Shown piece after piece: positions 1 through 9,001 of a stretch of DNA of 64,000 nt (within the stretch, counting starts at the first letter, position 1; the number at the start of each line of letters is the position of its first letter). The notes below the pieces were generated by a model. It had not been told where the DNA came from, did no database searches, and worked only from the letters and a program-made list of their open reading frames with translations. Origin of the DNA: Halomonas sp. 54_146 (lineage in GTDB: Bacteria; Pseudomonadota; Gammaproteobacteria; Pseudomonadales; Halomonadaceae). The DNA lies in the NCBI RefSeq assembly GCF_001507855.1, contig NZ_LGEN01000014.1, forward strand, positions 1 through 64,000, read 5' to 3'. Both the position numbers and the translations under genes were made by a program.

Positions 1-308
1 AACTGCTGTTTTCAGAGACTGAATTCAGCGAGGGAGGTGAGCGACAAAACCATGAAAACAATCGCGCTAACCTACTGACAACCCGAAGGTTTTCACCTTT
101 ATCCACCGCTGGTAACGCTTGGCGTCCCCGGCAGCGGATGCGTACTTTACGGCTTCAGCGCTGGGTTGGCAAGGGGTAGCGGAAAATAAGTGCAGAAAAA
201 GTTACCTGTTAGTCATTAATAGCAGATGAAACCCTTTCAGCACCACCCTCATTGGCGGTTACACTAGCGTTATCTACTGCTCTTCCAACCACTGTGCCGA
301 GATTCGCT
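1..308 (+). other. Leader / upstream region of pyrB
   Basis: No convincing full-length gene is visible here. A purine-rich Shine-Dalgarno-like stretch (32-40) precedes an eight-codon reading frame at 52-78 (peptide MKTIALTY, stop TGA), about 230 bases before the pyrB start; it could be a leader peptide but has no conserved support. No clear terminator-like hairpin with a T run was found between it and pyrB, so an attenuation mechanism is not demonstrated. The window begins here, so the start of any upstream transcription unit is unknown. Confidence 0.35.
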
Positions 309-1334
309 ATGAGCCACCACCTGCTAACTGTCGACTCATTAAACCGAGAAAGCGTTGACCATTTACTGCGAGTCGCTTCACTGATGGAGCCAATCGCTCA
401 GCGCCGTCAAGTCACCCGAGTTTTAGAAGGGGCGGTACTCGGCAATCTGTTTTTTGAAGCCAGCACCCGGACACGGGTGAGCTTTAACGCCGCTTTTTGC
501 CGTTTGGGTGGCAGCGTGTGTGATACCACCGGCTTTACCTTTTCTTCTATGGCGAAAGGAGAATCACTTTACGACACCAGCCGCGTGATGAGCGGTTACT
601 GCGACGCCATTGTGATGCGTCACCCTGACCAAGGTTCGGTGGCAGAGTTTGCTGCCGCTACTCAGGTGCCAGTAATTAATGGTGGAGATGGCCCTGGCGA
701 GCACCCCAGCCAAGCGCTACTCGACTTATATACCATTGATAAAGAGTTCCAGCGGCTGGGCAAATCGCTCAGTGGCGCGCATATCTTACTGACCGGCGAT
801 CTGAAGTATGGCCGTACCGTGCATTCGCTGATTAAGCTGTTGTCACTTTATGACCCACTGCGCATTACGCTGGTATCACCGCCGGGTCTTGAGATGCCTT
901 CAACGCTGATTGATCTAGTGGCGTCACGCGGGCACCGCATTGAACAGCGCGACTCACTGGCCAGCGACTTTACTGATTTAGATGTGGTGTACACCACGCG
1001 CATTCAGAAAGAGCGCTTTACCGACGAGATGAATGAGAGCTTTCAGGGGCTGTCTGACGACTTTATGGTTAATCGCGACTTTCTCGATCAGCGCTGCAGC
1101 CAGAGTACGATTGTGATGCACCCGCTGCCTAGGGATAGCCGCCCAGGCGCCAACGACTTAAACGTGGATCTTAACGGCGACCCACGGCTGGCGATTTTCC
1201 GCCAAACGGATAACGGTATTCCCATGCGGATGTCGATTTTTGCGACGTTACTAAAGGTCGACGAACTGATTGAACAAGACATGCGGCCTGTGCGCTGGTA
1301 CGTGCCGCCCCAAACGGGCACGCTGGATCGATAA
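309..1334 (+). CDS. pyrB: Aspartate carbamoyltransferase
   Basis: Catalyses carbamoyl phosphate + L-aspartate to N-carbamoyl-aspartate, the first committed step of pyrimidine synthesis in the cytoplasm. The protein (341 residues from ATG 309) carries the carbamoyl-phosphate loop STRTR near residue 54, the segment GDGPGEHPSQALLDLYTI near 125-142, and HPLPR near 276. A longer frame opens at a TTG at 252, but the ATG at 309 starts at the expected family position. It is longer than the approximately 310-residue enterobacterial enzyme. It stands alone on the plus strand, convergent with ruvX; no pyrI regulatory-chain or pyrC gene lies next to it. Confidence 0.93.
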   Translation: MSHHLLTVDSLNRESVDHLLRVASLMEPIAQRRQVTRVLEGAVLGNLFFEASTRTRVSFNAAFCRLGGSVCDTTGFTFSSMAKGESLYDTSRVMSGYCDAIVMRHPDQGSVAEFAAATQVPVINGGDGPGEHPSQALLDLYTIDKEFQRLGKSLSGAHILLTGDLKYGRTVHSLIKLLSLYDPLRITLVSPPGLEMPSTLIDLVASRGHRIEQRDSLASDFTDLDVVYTTRIQKERFTDEMNESFQGLSDDFMVNRDFLDQRCSQSTIVMHPLPRDSRPGANDLNVDLNGDPRLAIFRQTDNGIPMRMSIFATLLKVDELIEQDMRPVRWYVPPQTGTLDR

Positions 1335-1372
1335 AGCCCAAGGGTTTAAGGATAGGCAGTTACAAACAGGGG

Positions 1373-1828
1373 CTATAGGGAAAGACGCCCGCCAGGCAAC
1401 CCTTCCTGGTGGGCAAACCAGCCTTCAAGAATAAGAATGGCCGCAATGCCATCAACACTATCTTGACGATAATTACCTTTGTGGCCTGCTTCGCGGGCGA
1501 TCAGCTTGGCTTCTCGCGTGGTTCCGCGCTCATCGACCATCTCACACGGTTTGCCGTACCGGCCATGCAGACGGTTACCGAACTTGCGAGCGCGAATACT
1601 CATATCTGATTCGCTGCCATCCATATTCAGCGGCAACCCCACGACTAAAAGATCCGGCTGCCACTCGTTAAGCAGGCGCGCCACCATGTTCCAGTCTGGA
1701 ATGCCATCCCGCGCGGTGAGAGGCGTCAGCTCACGAGCGCTATGCAGTAGCTCGTTGCCTACCGCTACACCGATACGCCGCGTGCCATAATCAAAGGCCA
1801 AAATTAAACGCTGCCCCGCTTCGGCCAT
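1373..1828 (-). CDS. ruvX: RuvX/YqgF, RNase H-fold pre-16S rRNA nuclease
   Basis: 151 residues, the normal length for the YqgF/RuvX family, implicated in 16S rRNA 5' maturation. It shows the family acidic motifs in order: FDYGTRRIGVAVG near the N-terminus, VVGLPLNMDG in the middle, DERGTT and DSVDGIAA near the C-terminus. Its ATG overlaps the TGA of yqgE by one base (TGATG at 1826-1830), so the two are translationally coupled. Order gshB-yqgE-ruvX is a classic gammaproteobacterial arrangement; here pyrB is turned around and converges on it. Confidence 0.95.
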   Translation of the reverse strand: MAEAGQRLILAFDYGTRRIGVAVGNELLHSARELTPLTARDGIPDWNMVARLLNEWQPDLLVVGLPLNMDGSESDMSIRARKFGNRLHGRYGKPCEMVDERGTTREAKLIAREAGHKGNYRQDSVDGIAAILILEGWFAHQEGLPGGRLSL

Positions 1829-2385
1829 CAGGCGTGCCCCGCATCTCGGGTCATTAAGTTCAAGTCAACGCCTAACAAGCCAGCCGCCGCGGTTAAACGT
1901 TCTGCAGGTGGCGTATTGAATAGCACGCTGCTTTGAGCCTCTACCGTTAGCCAGCTGTTCTCTTTAAGCTCTTCTTCCAACTGCCCTACTTCCCAGCCCG
2001 CGCAACCCAAGCAGACCAAAAACTGCTCAGGCCCCTCGCCGCTCGCGAAGGCCTGCAAAATATCCAGTGATGTGGTGAGCGCAATGCCATCTTCCACTTG
2101 GATGCTAGCGTCCCATTCCTGGCTATCGCCAACATGCAGAATAAAGCCACGGTCTTTATGCATCGGCCCGCCATAGTAAACCGGCGCGTTGCGGTGGGGG
2201 CTTGCTTCGCCGCCCAGCTCCAGTTGGTCAAATAGCGCTTCAAGGGTGATCTCTAACGGTCGGTTGGCAATCACTCCCATACAGCCGTTGTTATCGTGAT
2301 CACACAGATAAACCAGCGTACCGGCAAAATTAGGGTCTTCTAAATGTGGCATCGCCATCAAAAAGTGATGTTTCAAACTTTGCAT
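1828..2385 (-). CDS. yqgE: YqgE/AlgH family protein (UPF0301)
   Basis: 185-residue protein of the UPF0301 family, recognised by its N-terminal HFLMAMPHLEDPNFAGTLVY segment followed by GCMGVIANRP, and the later GGPMHKDRGFILH and CLGCAGWEVGQLEEEL segments. The biochemical role is not established; the Pseudomonas homologue AlgH has been linked to alginate regulation. It sits between gshB and ruvX in the same direction; a GGGAG ribosome-binding site lies just upstream of the ATG. Confidence 0.93.
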   Translation of the reverse strand: MQSLKHHFLMAMPHLEDPNFAGTLVYLCDHDNNGCMGVIANRPLEITLEALFDQLELGGEASPHRNAPVYYGGPMHKDRGFILHVGDSQEWDASIQVEDGIALTTSLDILQAFASGEGPEQFLVCLGCAGWEVGQLEEELKENSWLTVEAQSSVLFNTPPAERLTAAAGLLGVDLNLMTRDAGHA

Positions 2386-2458
2386 GCGTCTCCCACTGCC
2401 TGCCGGGGTACCAGCAGGCGTAGCATCATAAATGTCATTTATAAGTAAAAAGGCTCGC

Positions 2459-3415
2459 TTAAGCTAAGCGGCGCTCAATGGCATCCAGCAGTAAACCGGC
2501 GATATTCGTGCCCCGCTGGTCATCAATTTCACGCACACAGGTGGGGCTGGTGACGTTGATTTCAGTAATATAATCACCAATCACATCCAGACCCACGAAC
2601 ATCAAGCCCTTTTCACGAATCAAAGGCTGCACCTGTTGAATAAGCCAGTGATCACGCTCGGTGAGTTCGCGGCTAACCCCCTTCCCACCGGCGGCTAAGT
2701 TGCCACGGGTTTCGCCCGCCGAGGGTATCCGCGCCAGCCCATAAGGTACCGGCTCACCATCGACCAACAGAATGCGCGTATCGCCATCTTTGATTTCCGG
2801 CAGGTAGCGCTGAGCCATGATTTGCCGCTGGCCACGCAAGGTAAGCTGCTCAATCACCGCGCCAATATTGCGGCCGTCAGGGCCAATGTGAAAAATACCG
2901 GTGCCGCCCATGCCATCAAGGGGCTTGAAGATCACATCGCCATGTTCGGCGTGGAAAGCACGCAGCACGTCATCGCGGCTTGCCACAAGCGTAGGCGCGC
3001 AGCACTGAGGAAACTGCTGGGCAAACAGCTTTTCATTACACTGTAAAAGCGCTGCCGTGGGATTGACCACCAGCACACCCTCACGCTCAGCAAAGCCCAG
3101 CAGATGCACGGCATTGATAAAATCGGCATCGACAGGCGGGTCTTTACGCATCAGCACCACATCCAGCTCTACTAGCGGGCGCGCAGAAGGCTCACCTAAG
3201 TCGTACCAGTGATTAGGGTCACGATGAACCGTTAAGGGTCGCATACGCGCGTAGGCTTGCCCCGCATTTAAGAAGAGATCTTCCTGCTCCATATAGTGCA
3301 GGGTATAGCCACGTTCCTGGGCAGCCCATAGCATGGCCATGGTGGTGTCTTTCTTGTAAGCGATGTCGCTGATGGGGTCCATCACAACGCCGAGATGCAG
3401 ATTTGATTGGCTCAT
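2459..3415 (-). CDS. gshB: Glutathione synthetase
   Basis: ATP-grasp enzyme joining gamma-glutamylcysteine and glycine, the last step of glutathione synthesis. 318 residues from the ATG at 3415 (a GTG at 3424 is an alternative, weaker start). Family signatures visible: VVMDPISDIAYKKDTTMAML at the N-terminus, the ATP-grasp glycine loop FKPLDGMGGTGIF around 155-167, and the C-terminal EINVTSPTCVREID metal/substrate segment. First of the gshB-yqgE-ruvX run; 73 bases separate it from yqgE. Confidence 0.96.
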   Translation of the reverse strand: MSQSNLHLGVVMDPISDIAYKKDTTMAMLWAAQERGYTLHYMEQEDLFLNAGQAYARMRPLTVHRDPNHWYDLGEPSARPLVELDVVLMRKDPPVDADFINAVHLLGFAEREGVLVVNPTAALLQCNEKLFAQQFPQCCAPTLVASRDDVLRAFHAEHGDVIFKPLDGMGGTGIFHIGPDGRNIGAVIEQLTLRGQRQIMAQRYLPEIKDGDTRILLVDGEPVPYGLARIPSAGETRGNLAAGGKGVSRELTERDHWLIQQVQPLIREKGLMFVGLDVIGDYITEINVTSPTCVREIDDQRGTNIAGLLLDAIERRLA

Positions 3416-3492
3416 TAGGGGCACTATCCAAACATGAACAATAGAACCCCAGTATGCCGTACTGCCCGCTAGGCTCCAACTTCCCCAGCGAA

Positions 3493-4185
3493 CTACTCGC
3501 TAAGCGCGCCGGGCACTAAGCGAATAGCATCAGGCTCTAGGGTGATCAGCTGCTGCTTATAAAGCCGCCCAATGGCTTGTTTATAGGCACTTTTACTCAC
3601 ACCTAAGCGCGCTTTAATTTCATGGGCGGCGCTTTTATCGCCGAGCGCCAGATAGCCCCCGCTTTCACGCAGCGCCTGCATGATTTTGTCGCCCACCACG
3701 TCTAAACGAGCGGCACCGGGCGGTAGCAGCGAAATATCCAGGCGGCCATCCTCACGGCGCTGCTTCACATAGCCTTTCACTGATTGGCCACGGCGCAGCG
3801 GCTGGGTAACGTCGTCCTGGTAAATAAGCCCCCAATAGCGGTGATTGACCACGACTTTCATGCCCAAATCAGTGCGCTCAGCCACCACCACGGCTACCTC
3901 ATCGCCTTTTTCCAAGGCCCAGGCGTCATCGGTCAAAAAGCGGTCCAGCTTCATCGTCGCCACCGGCCGGCCCTGGTCGTCGCTATACAGCATTACCAGT
4001 ACACGCTTGCCGGGGTCTGGGCGAAAGTGCTGCTCGCTAAAGGGCAGCAACACATCTTTCGGCTGCCCCCACTGCAAAAACGCACCGATGTTGTTGACGG
4101 CCGTGACCGTTAGGTACGCCACTTCGCCCAACTGGGCGGCTGCATCGCTGGCGGATCGAGGAGATGAGTGTGACTCACGGACCAT
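3493..4185 (-). CDS. CvfB/YitL-family S1 RNA-binding protein
   Basis: 230 residues with S1-like beta-barrel segments (VTAVNNIGAFLQWG...DVLLPFSEQ near 27-50, and KGYVKQRREDGRLDISL near 137-153) followed by a C-terminal winged-helix (KSAAHEIKARLGVSKSAYKQAIGRLYKQQLI). This is the architecture of the CvfB/YitL family, RNA-binding regulators in Firmicutes. The family is typically about 280 residues, so this copy looks short at the N-terminus. The start ATG has an AAGGA site 9 bases upstream. Role in this organism unknown. Confidence 0.85.
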   Translation of the reverse strand: MVRESHSSPRSASDAAAQLGEVAYLTVTAVNNIGAFLQWGQPKDVLLPFSEQHFRPDPGKRVLVMLYSDDQGRPVATMKLDRFLTDDAWALEKGDEVAVVVAERTDLGMKVVVNHRYWGLIYQDDVTQPLRRGQSVKGYVKQRREDGRLDISLLPPGAARLDVVGDKIMQALRESGGYLALGDKSAAHEIKARLGVSKSAYKQAIGRLYKQQLITLEPDAIRLVPGALSE

Positions 4186-4258
4186 GGGTGACGTCCTTCA
4201 GAAAAGTAGATAAAACAGAGCGCTAGTAATAGTAAGCACTTACAACCATCACAGGTAC

Positions 4259-5014
4259 TTACAAATCACCAAAGTAGTGTTGCAGCAGCGAAAGCGCCAC
4301 GATGGGTGCGGTTTCGGTACGCAACACCCGAGGGCCAAGCGTTAGCGGTGTAAAAGCAGCGGTGTGGGCGGCAGCAATATCGCTTTCACTCAAACCGCCT
4401 TCTGGGCCAATGAGCAACGCAACCGAAGCGGGGCGGTCTTGTCGATCAAAGGCATTGCCTGTTGCCAGGTGTAGCATCAGCCGCAGCGGCTCTTGGCGTT
4501 CATCAAGCCATGCCTGAAGGGCCATGGGCGGATAAACCGGCGGCACCACCGCTCGCCCGCTTTGCTCGCAGGCGCTGGCGGCTACCGCCTGCCAGTGCGC
4601 CAGCTTTTTCTCTTCGCGGTCGCCTTTTAAACGCACGTCACCGCGCTCGGTGTAAAGCGGAGTGATGGCCGCCACGCCCAGTTCTACGGCTTTCTGAATG
4701 GCATAATCCATTCGGTCGCCTTTGGAAATCGCTTGGCCTAAATGGACTGCCAAAGGCGATTCGCCGCTGCCAGACCATACCGACTCAACACGTGCCAGCG
4801 TCTGCTTGCGGCTAATCTCCACCAAGCGGACACCGGCCTCCTGGCCGTGGCCGTCAAATAACACCAGCGGCGCGCCTTCACCCATGCGCAGCACGCGCGT
4901 GATATGACGCGCCGGACCTTCAGGCAACGCAACGTCAGTGCCTGCTACGAAAGCAGCAGGCACATAAACACGCGGCATTTTGCCATGTTGGGCAACCCAA
5001 TCAGCGGCACTCAT
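4259..5014 (-). CDS. rsmE: 16S rRNA (uracil1498-N3)-methyltransferase
   Basis: SPOUT-fold enzyme that methylates U1498 of 16S rRNA. Recognised by RHITRVLRMGEGAPLVLFDG near the N-terminus, the KGDRMDYAIQKAVELGVAAI segment, and the C-terminal knot with LLIGPEGGLSESDI and LGPRVLRTETAPIVALSLLQ. The frame begins at ATG 5014, three bases after the secB stop, suggesting coupling; the family usually begins at MPRVYVP, which corresponds to an internal ATG at 4978. Neither has a strong ribosome-binding site, so the start is uncertain by 12 residues. Confidence 0.93.
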   Translation of the reverse strand: MSAADWVAQHGKMPRVYVPAAFVAGTDVALPEGPARHITRVLRMGEGAPLVLFDGHGQEAGVRLVEISRKQTLARVESVWSGSGESPLAVHLGQAISKGDRMDYAIQKAVELGVAAITPLYTERGDVRLKGDREEKKLAHWQAVAASACEQSGRAVVPPVYPPMALQAWLDERQEPLRLMLHLATGNAFDRQDRPASVALLIGPEGGLSESDIAAAHTAAFTPLTLGPRVLRTETAPIVALSLLQHYFGDL

Positions 5015-5017
5015 TGC

Positions 5018-5527
5018 TTAGTGAGTGTTCTCTGCTGCTTGTTGAGCCTGCGCTTCGCGCTGCTTACGCTGAGCGTACATCGCTTCAAAGTTAACCGGCG
5101 CCAGCATCAGCGGCGGGAAACCACCGCGGTTGACCAGGTTATCCACGCATTCGCGCGCGTAGGGGAACAGCAAGTTAGGGCAGAAGGCACCTAGCGTTTG
5201 ATCCAACTGCGCACCTTCAATACCCGCAATGCGGAACAAGCCGGCTTGCTCTACTTCTGCCAAGAAAGACGTGGTGCCTGTTTCGCTGTCGTTGACCTGA
5301 GCCGTCACCTTAACCACGACTTCATACTGGTCATCAGCAATTTTGCTGCTGGTGGTATTCAGGTCCAGATTAACCTTGGGCTTGAACGACTGCTTAAACA
5401 CCGTGGGGGAGTTAGGCGCTTCAAACGAAATATCTTTTACATAAATACGCTGCAGCGAAAATTTCAGCTGCGGCTTTTCGTCTGCTGCTGCGGCGCCAGC
5501 CTGCGGGGTGTTGTTATCTTCCGCCAT
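5018..5527 (-). CDS. secB: Protein-export chaperone SecB
   Basis: Tetrameric cytosolic chaperone that holds preproteins unfolded for SecA. 169 residues; typical family segments include FSLQRIYVKDISFEAPNSP, DDQYEVVVKVTAQ, FLAEVEQAGLFRI and CPNLLFPYARECVDNLVNRGGFPPL. Lies between a rhodanese gene and rsmE on the minus strand. In many relatives a glutaredoxin gene (grxC) separates the rhodanese from secB; here only 73 bases with a short tandem repeat remain. Confidence 0.97.
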   Translation of the reverse strand: MAEDNNTPQAGAAAADEKPQLKFSLQRIYVKDISFEAPNSPTVFKQSFKPKVNLDLNTTSSKIADDQYEVVVKVTAQVNDSETGTTSFLAEVEQAGLFRIAGIEGAQLDQTLGAFCPNLLFPYARECVDNLVNRGGFPPLMLAPVNFEAMYAQRKQREAQAQQAAENTH

Positions 5528-5557
5528 GAGAAAACTCCTGATTATTCATTAAGCAAT

Positions 5558-5589
5558 TATTAACTACACAAAGTATTAACTACACAGAG
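5558..5589. repeat. 16-bp tandem duplication upstream of secB
   Basis: Two copies of a TATTAACTACACA(A/G)AG unit (5558-5573 and 5574-5589, one mismatch) fill most of the yibN-secB gap. Confidence 0.8.
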
Positions 5590-5600
5590 GGTAGCACTGG

Positions 5601-6023
5601 TTATTTTTTAACCACCGGGAGGCCGTCGCCTTGCCACTGCGCCATACCGCCCCTCAACTTATAAGCGCGCTCAAAGCCTGCCTTGGTGAGCTTGGCCTGT
5701 GCAGCACCAGAACTCTGGCCGTGCTTGCACACCACAATGATCGGCTGGGCTTTCACTTTATCCAGTTCGGTCATGCGGCTATCGAGGTTGCTTTGCGGAA
5801 TGTTGCGCGCCCCCGCGATATGGCCGGCCTTGAAGTCTTTGCTTTCGCGAATATCCAGCACTACCGCGTCTTCGCGGTTGATAAGCTGAGTGGCCTGCGC
5901 AGCGGACAAGGCATTAGTGGAAGCACTGCGTGTTTCGTAGATCAGCCACGCAATTAACACTAGCAAAAATGCCCCGACTAGCAGGGGGTGGTTCTGTACG
6001 AATTCGAACACCTGATCGATCAT
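5601..6023 (-). CDS. yibN: Membrane-anchored rhodanese-like protein (YibN type)
   Basis: 140 residues from ATG 6023. A single N-terminal membrane segment (HPLLVGAFLLVLIAWLIY) is followed by a rhodanese domain with the VLDIRESKDFKAGHIAGARNIP segment and the active-site loop CKHGQSS, which keeps the catalytic cysteine. Likely a persulfide/sulfur-transfer protein tethered to the inner membrane. Positioned upstream of secB as in E. coli yibN-grxC-secB, but without grxC. Divergent from gpmI. Confidence 0.9.
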   Translation of the reverse strand: MIDQVFEFVQNHPLLVGAFLLVLIAWLIYETRSASTNALSAAQATQLINREDAVVLDIRESKDFKAGHIAGARNIPQSNLDSRMTELDKVKAQPIIVVCKHGQSSGAAQAKLTKAGFERAYKLRGGMAQWQGDGLPVVKK

Positions 6024-6226
6024 CGCGAACACAATCTCTTGGTCTATGCAGAAAAAAGCGGCCTAACCGCTGCCAAAACGCGACAAGTATACACGTCCGA
6101 TAGCTTCCCGCGCAGGCCTTGATCATGACGCCTGGCAGTTGCCTGCGCTATGATGCACCAAGCGTGCGCCCGTCGCGACCCCGAATTTTCGAGTCGTTCG
6201 GCTTGCCAATCTTAACGAGGTTTTTT

Positions 6227-7792
6227 ATGGATACTTCTCGCACCCCGCGCCCCGTGGCACTGATTATTCTCGACGGCTACGGCCACAACCCCGAGAGCGA
6301 CCATAATGCGGTGGCCGCTGCCCACACCCCGACCATGGATAAACTGTGGGAGAGCCGCCCTCACGCCTTTGTACACACCGACGGCCTTCACGTGGGGCTA
6401 CCTGAAGGTCAGATGGGCAACTCTGAAGTCGGGCACATGAATATTGGCGCCGGGCGTATCGTTTATCAGGACTTCACCCGCATCAGCAAGGCGATTGAAG
6501 ACGGCGACCTGGATATTAATGACAACCTCACCCAGCCAATTGACGAAGCTGTCGCCAGTGGCCGCCCTGTACACTTAATTGGCCTGCTCTCTCCCGGCGG
6601 CGTTCACAGCCATGAAGACCACTTCATTGCCATGGCCGAACTGGCCGCACGCCGCGGTGCCCAGCGCATTTTTATTCACGCCTTTCTTGATGGCCGTGAT
6701 ATGCCGCCGCAAAGCGCCCTGCCCTCCATCGAGCGCGCCAACGCCCGCCTGGCCGAGCTGGTAGGCGCTGATAACGGCTTTGTGGCCTCGATTATTGGCC
6801 GCTTCTACGCCATGGACCGCGACAACCGCTGGGAGCGCGTTGAACAAGCCTACCGCCTGCTCACCGATGGCCACGCACAGTTCTACGCCTCCAGCGCTGA
6901 AACAGCGCTGCGTGACGCCTACCAGCGCGGCGAAACCGACGAATTCGTGGCGGCCAGTAGCATACCGCTGGGTGAAGAAGCCATCACCTTACAGGATGGC
7001 GACGCCGCGATTTTCCTTAACTTCCGCTCTGACCGCGCCCGGGAATTGACCCGCGCCTTTGCCGAACCAGGTTTCAACGGCTTCGAGCGCCAGGTATGCC
7101 CTAAGCTTGCCGGTGAAGGGCTAGTCATGATGACCCAGTACGCCGCTGATATTCCTGCGCCTGCTGCCTTCCCGCCGTCAGACCTTACCGACACCCTGGG
7201 GGAAGTCGTCGCCAAGCGCGGCTTGAAGCAGCTGCGTATTGCTGAAACCGAGAAGTACCCTCACGTTACGTTCTTCTTTTCAGGCGGCAATGAAGCCGAG
7301 TACGAAGGCGAAGAGCGCATTCTGGTGCCTTCACCGCGGGATGTGCGCACCTACGACGAAAAGCCTGAAATGAGCGCGTTTGAGATTACCGACAAGCTGG
7401 TTGACGCCATTGATGGCGGCAGCTTTGACCTGATCGTTTGCAACTACGCCAACGGCGACATGGTCGGCCACACCGGTGATTTCAACGCCGCGGTAAAAGC
7501 CATTGAGACCGTCGATACCTGCGTGGGCCGTGTGGTTGAAGCCATTGAACGCGCTGGCGGCGCCTGCTTAATTACCGCCGACCACGGCAACGCCGAGCAG
7601 ATGGTGCACCCTGAAACAGGCGCGCCGCAAACCGCCCACACCACCTTTGTAGTGCCGCTGATTTACGTTGGTGAACGTGCGGCCACCCTTGAAGAAGGCC
7701 GGCTATGCGACCTAGCCCCCACGCTGCTGACTATGATGGATCAGAAACAGCCCGAGGCGATGACCGGCAAACCACTGATTCATTACACGTAG
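6227..7792 (+). CDS. gpmI: 2,3-bisphosphoglycerate-independent phosphoglycerate mutase
   Basis: Interconverts 3- and 2-phosphoglycerate in glycolysis using two manganese ions. 521 residues from ATG 6227, which has an AACGAGG ribosome-binding site; the frame extends upstream to 6119 but without support. Diagnostic motifs: LIILDGYGHN (metal ligand Asp), QMGNSEVGHMNIGAGR with the phosphorylated Ser, FLDGRDMPPQSA, and the C-terminal ITADHGNAEQM metal site. Directly followed by envC (5-base gap) and ctpA, an order known from many gammaproteobacteria. Confidence 0.97.
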   Translation: MDTSRTPRPVALIILDGYGHNPESDHNAVAAAHTPTMDKLWESRPHAFVHTDGLHVGLPEGQMGNSEVGHMNIGAGRIVYQDFTRISKAIEDGDLDINDNLTQPIDEAVASGRPVHLIGLLSPGGVHSHEDHFIAMAELAARRGAQRIFIHAFLDGRDMPPQSALPSIERANARLAELVGADNGFVASIIGRFYAMDRDNRWERVEQAYRLLTDGHAQFYASSAETALRDAYQRGETDEFVAASSIPLGEEAITLQDGDAAIFLNFRSDRARELTRAFAEPGFNGFERQVCPKLAGEGLVMMTQYAADIPAPAAFPPSDLTDTLGEVVAKRGLKQLRIAETEKYPHVTFFFSGGNEAEYEGEERILVPSPRDVRTYDEKPEMSAFEITDKLVDAIDGGSFDLIVCNYANGDMVGHTGDFNAAVKAIETVDTCVGRVVEAIERAGGACLITADHGNAEQMVHPETGAPQTAHTTFVVPLIYVGERAATLEEGRLCDLAPTLLTMMDQKQPEAMTGKPLIHYT

Positions 7793-7797
7793 TGCCC

Positions 7798-8934
7798 ATG
7801 CGGCGGTGTTTAGCACTGACACTCCTGCTGGCGTTGAGTTATGCGCCAGCAGGCTTCGCTCAGCAGGATGAAGGGGCGGCGCGCCAGCAGCTGGATGCGA
7901 TTGGCCAAGAAATCGAGTCCGTTGCCCAACGTCTCACCTTGACGGGGCAGGCGCGCGACAGCGCCGAGCGCGAGCTAAAGCACGTCGAAACCGAGCTTGC
8001 CGAAACGCATCAGCGCTTAGACACACTGCAAGCTGAGCGCCGCCAGTTGAATGACGAAACCACCCAGCTACGTGAGCACCGCGGCCGGCTGGAGAGCGAG
8101 CGCGCTGACCAATACGCTGCTCTTGGCCAACAGCTTTCAGCGCTTTATCGGCTTGGCCCAACGCCACAGCTCAAGCTACTGCTGAACCAAGGCGACCCTG
8201 CCGAGCTTGACCGCATGCAGGCGTATATGAACCGGCTGACTGAGGCTCGCAATCGCCGCTTAAACGCTATCGCGCGTCTCGATACGGCGCTCGCCGATAC
8301 CCAGAAAGCGCTAAGCGAGCGACAGGCTCGCCTCGATACACTGGCCAACGAGCTAGAACAGCAAAGTGCGCTGCTGGCCCAGCGCACCACCGAACGGCGC
8401 AGCGTTGTGGCTACTCTGGATGACCGCTACGGCAGCGAAGAGGAGCGGCTAGCCGACCTCAACCAAAGCCGCGAAGAGGCCGAACGGGTGCTGCGTAATA
8501 TTCAAGCAGAGATGGCAAGACTTGCCGAACCCACGCCCACTACGCATATTGTAAGCACCCAAGGTGATTTGCCCTGGCCGGTGCAAGGCTCAATCAGCAG
8601 CCACTTTAACCATCGCGACGGCGTGCACTACAACGGCATTGTGATTCAAGCCAGCGCGGGCACCTCGGTCACCGCGGTTCACACGGGCCGCGTGGTGTTT
8701 GCCGACTGGATGCGCGGTTTTGGTAACCTGCTGATTATTGACCACGGCGACCAAGTGATGACCCTGCATGCCCACCTACAGCAGTTCAGCGCAAGGCTTG
8801 GCCAGCAAGTGAATCGCGGCGATGAGATCGGCCGCGTAGGCGTTAGCGGCGGCCAAACCCGCGCAGCGCTTTACTTTGAAGTTCGCCGTGGCGGTGAGCC
8901 AATTAACCCGCAGCGTTGGATTGCACGCCGCTGA
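7798..8934 (+). CDS. envC: EnvC-type murein hydrolase activator
   Basis: 378 residues from ATG 7798: a signal peptide (LALTLLLALSYAPAGFA), a long coiled coil (about residues 25-240, rich in Glu/Arg/Gln heptads), then a C-terminal LytM/M23 domain. The M23 metal site is degenerate: the HxGxD-type motif reads HYNGIV and the usual C-terminal His of HFE is Tyr (YFEVR), so it should activate amidases at the division septum rather than cut peptidoglycan itself, as known for E. coli EnvC. Five bases after gpmI and likely cotranscribed with it. Confidence 0.93.
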   Translation: MRRCLALTLLLALSYAPAGFAQQDEGAARQQLDAIGQEIESVAQRLTLTGQARDSAERELKHVETELAETHQRLDTLQAERRQLNDETTQLREHRGRLESERADQYAALGQQLSALYRLGPTPQLKLLLNQGDPAELDRMQAYMNRLTEARNRRLNAIARLDTALADTQKALSERQARLDTLANELEQQSALLAQRTTERRSVVATLDDRYGSEEERLADLNQSREEAERVLRNIQAEMARLAEPTPTTHIVSTQGDLPWPVQGSISSHFNHRDGVHYNGIVIQASAGTSVTAVHTGRVVFADWMRGFGNLLIIDHGDQVMTLHAHLQQFSARLGQQVNRGDEIGRVGVSGGQTRAALYFEVRRGGEPINPQRWIARR

Positions 8935-8950
8935 CGGGATAAGCTGCATG

Positions 8951-8982
8951 ACTATCAACTGTTTCAATTATCAACTGCTTCA
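8951..8982. repeat. 16-bp imperfect tandem duplication before ctpA
   Basis: Two copies of an A(C/T)TATCAACTG(T/C)TTCA unit (8951-8966, 8967-8982) in the short envC-ctpA gap. Confidence 0.7.
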
Positions 8983-9001
8983 ATCGCCTTGCGGAGTCTG
9001 C

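Noticed and set aside
2400..2425. Inverted repeat CCTGC ... GCAGG between gshB and yqgE
   Set aside because: Short arms, no T run in either direction, and it overlaps the yqgE ribosome-binding region.
6057..6071. Five-pair hairpin with a T6 tail on the minus strand upstream of yibN
   Set aside because: The stem is too short to call a terminator or attenuator with any confidence.
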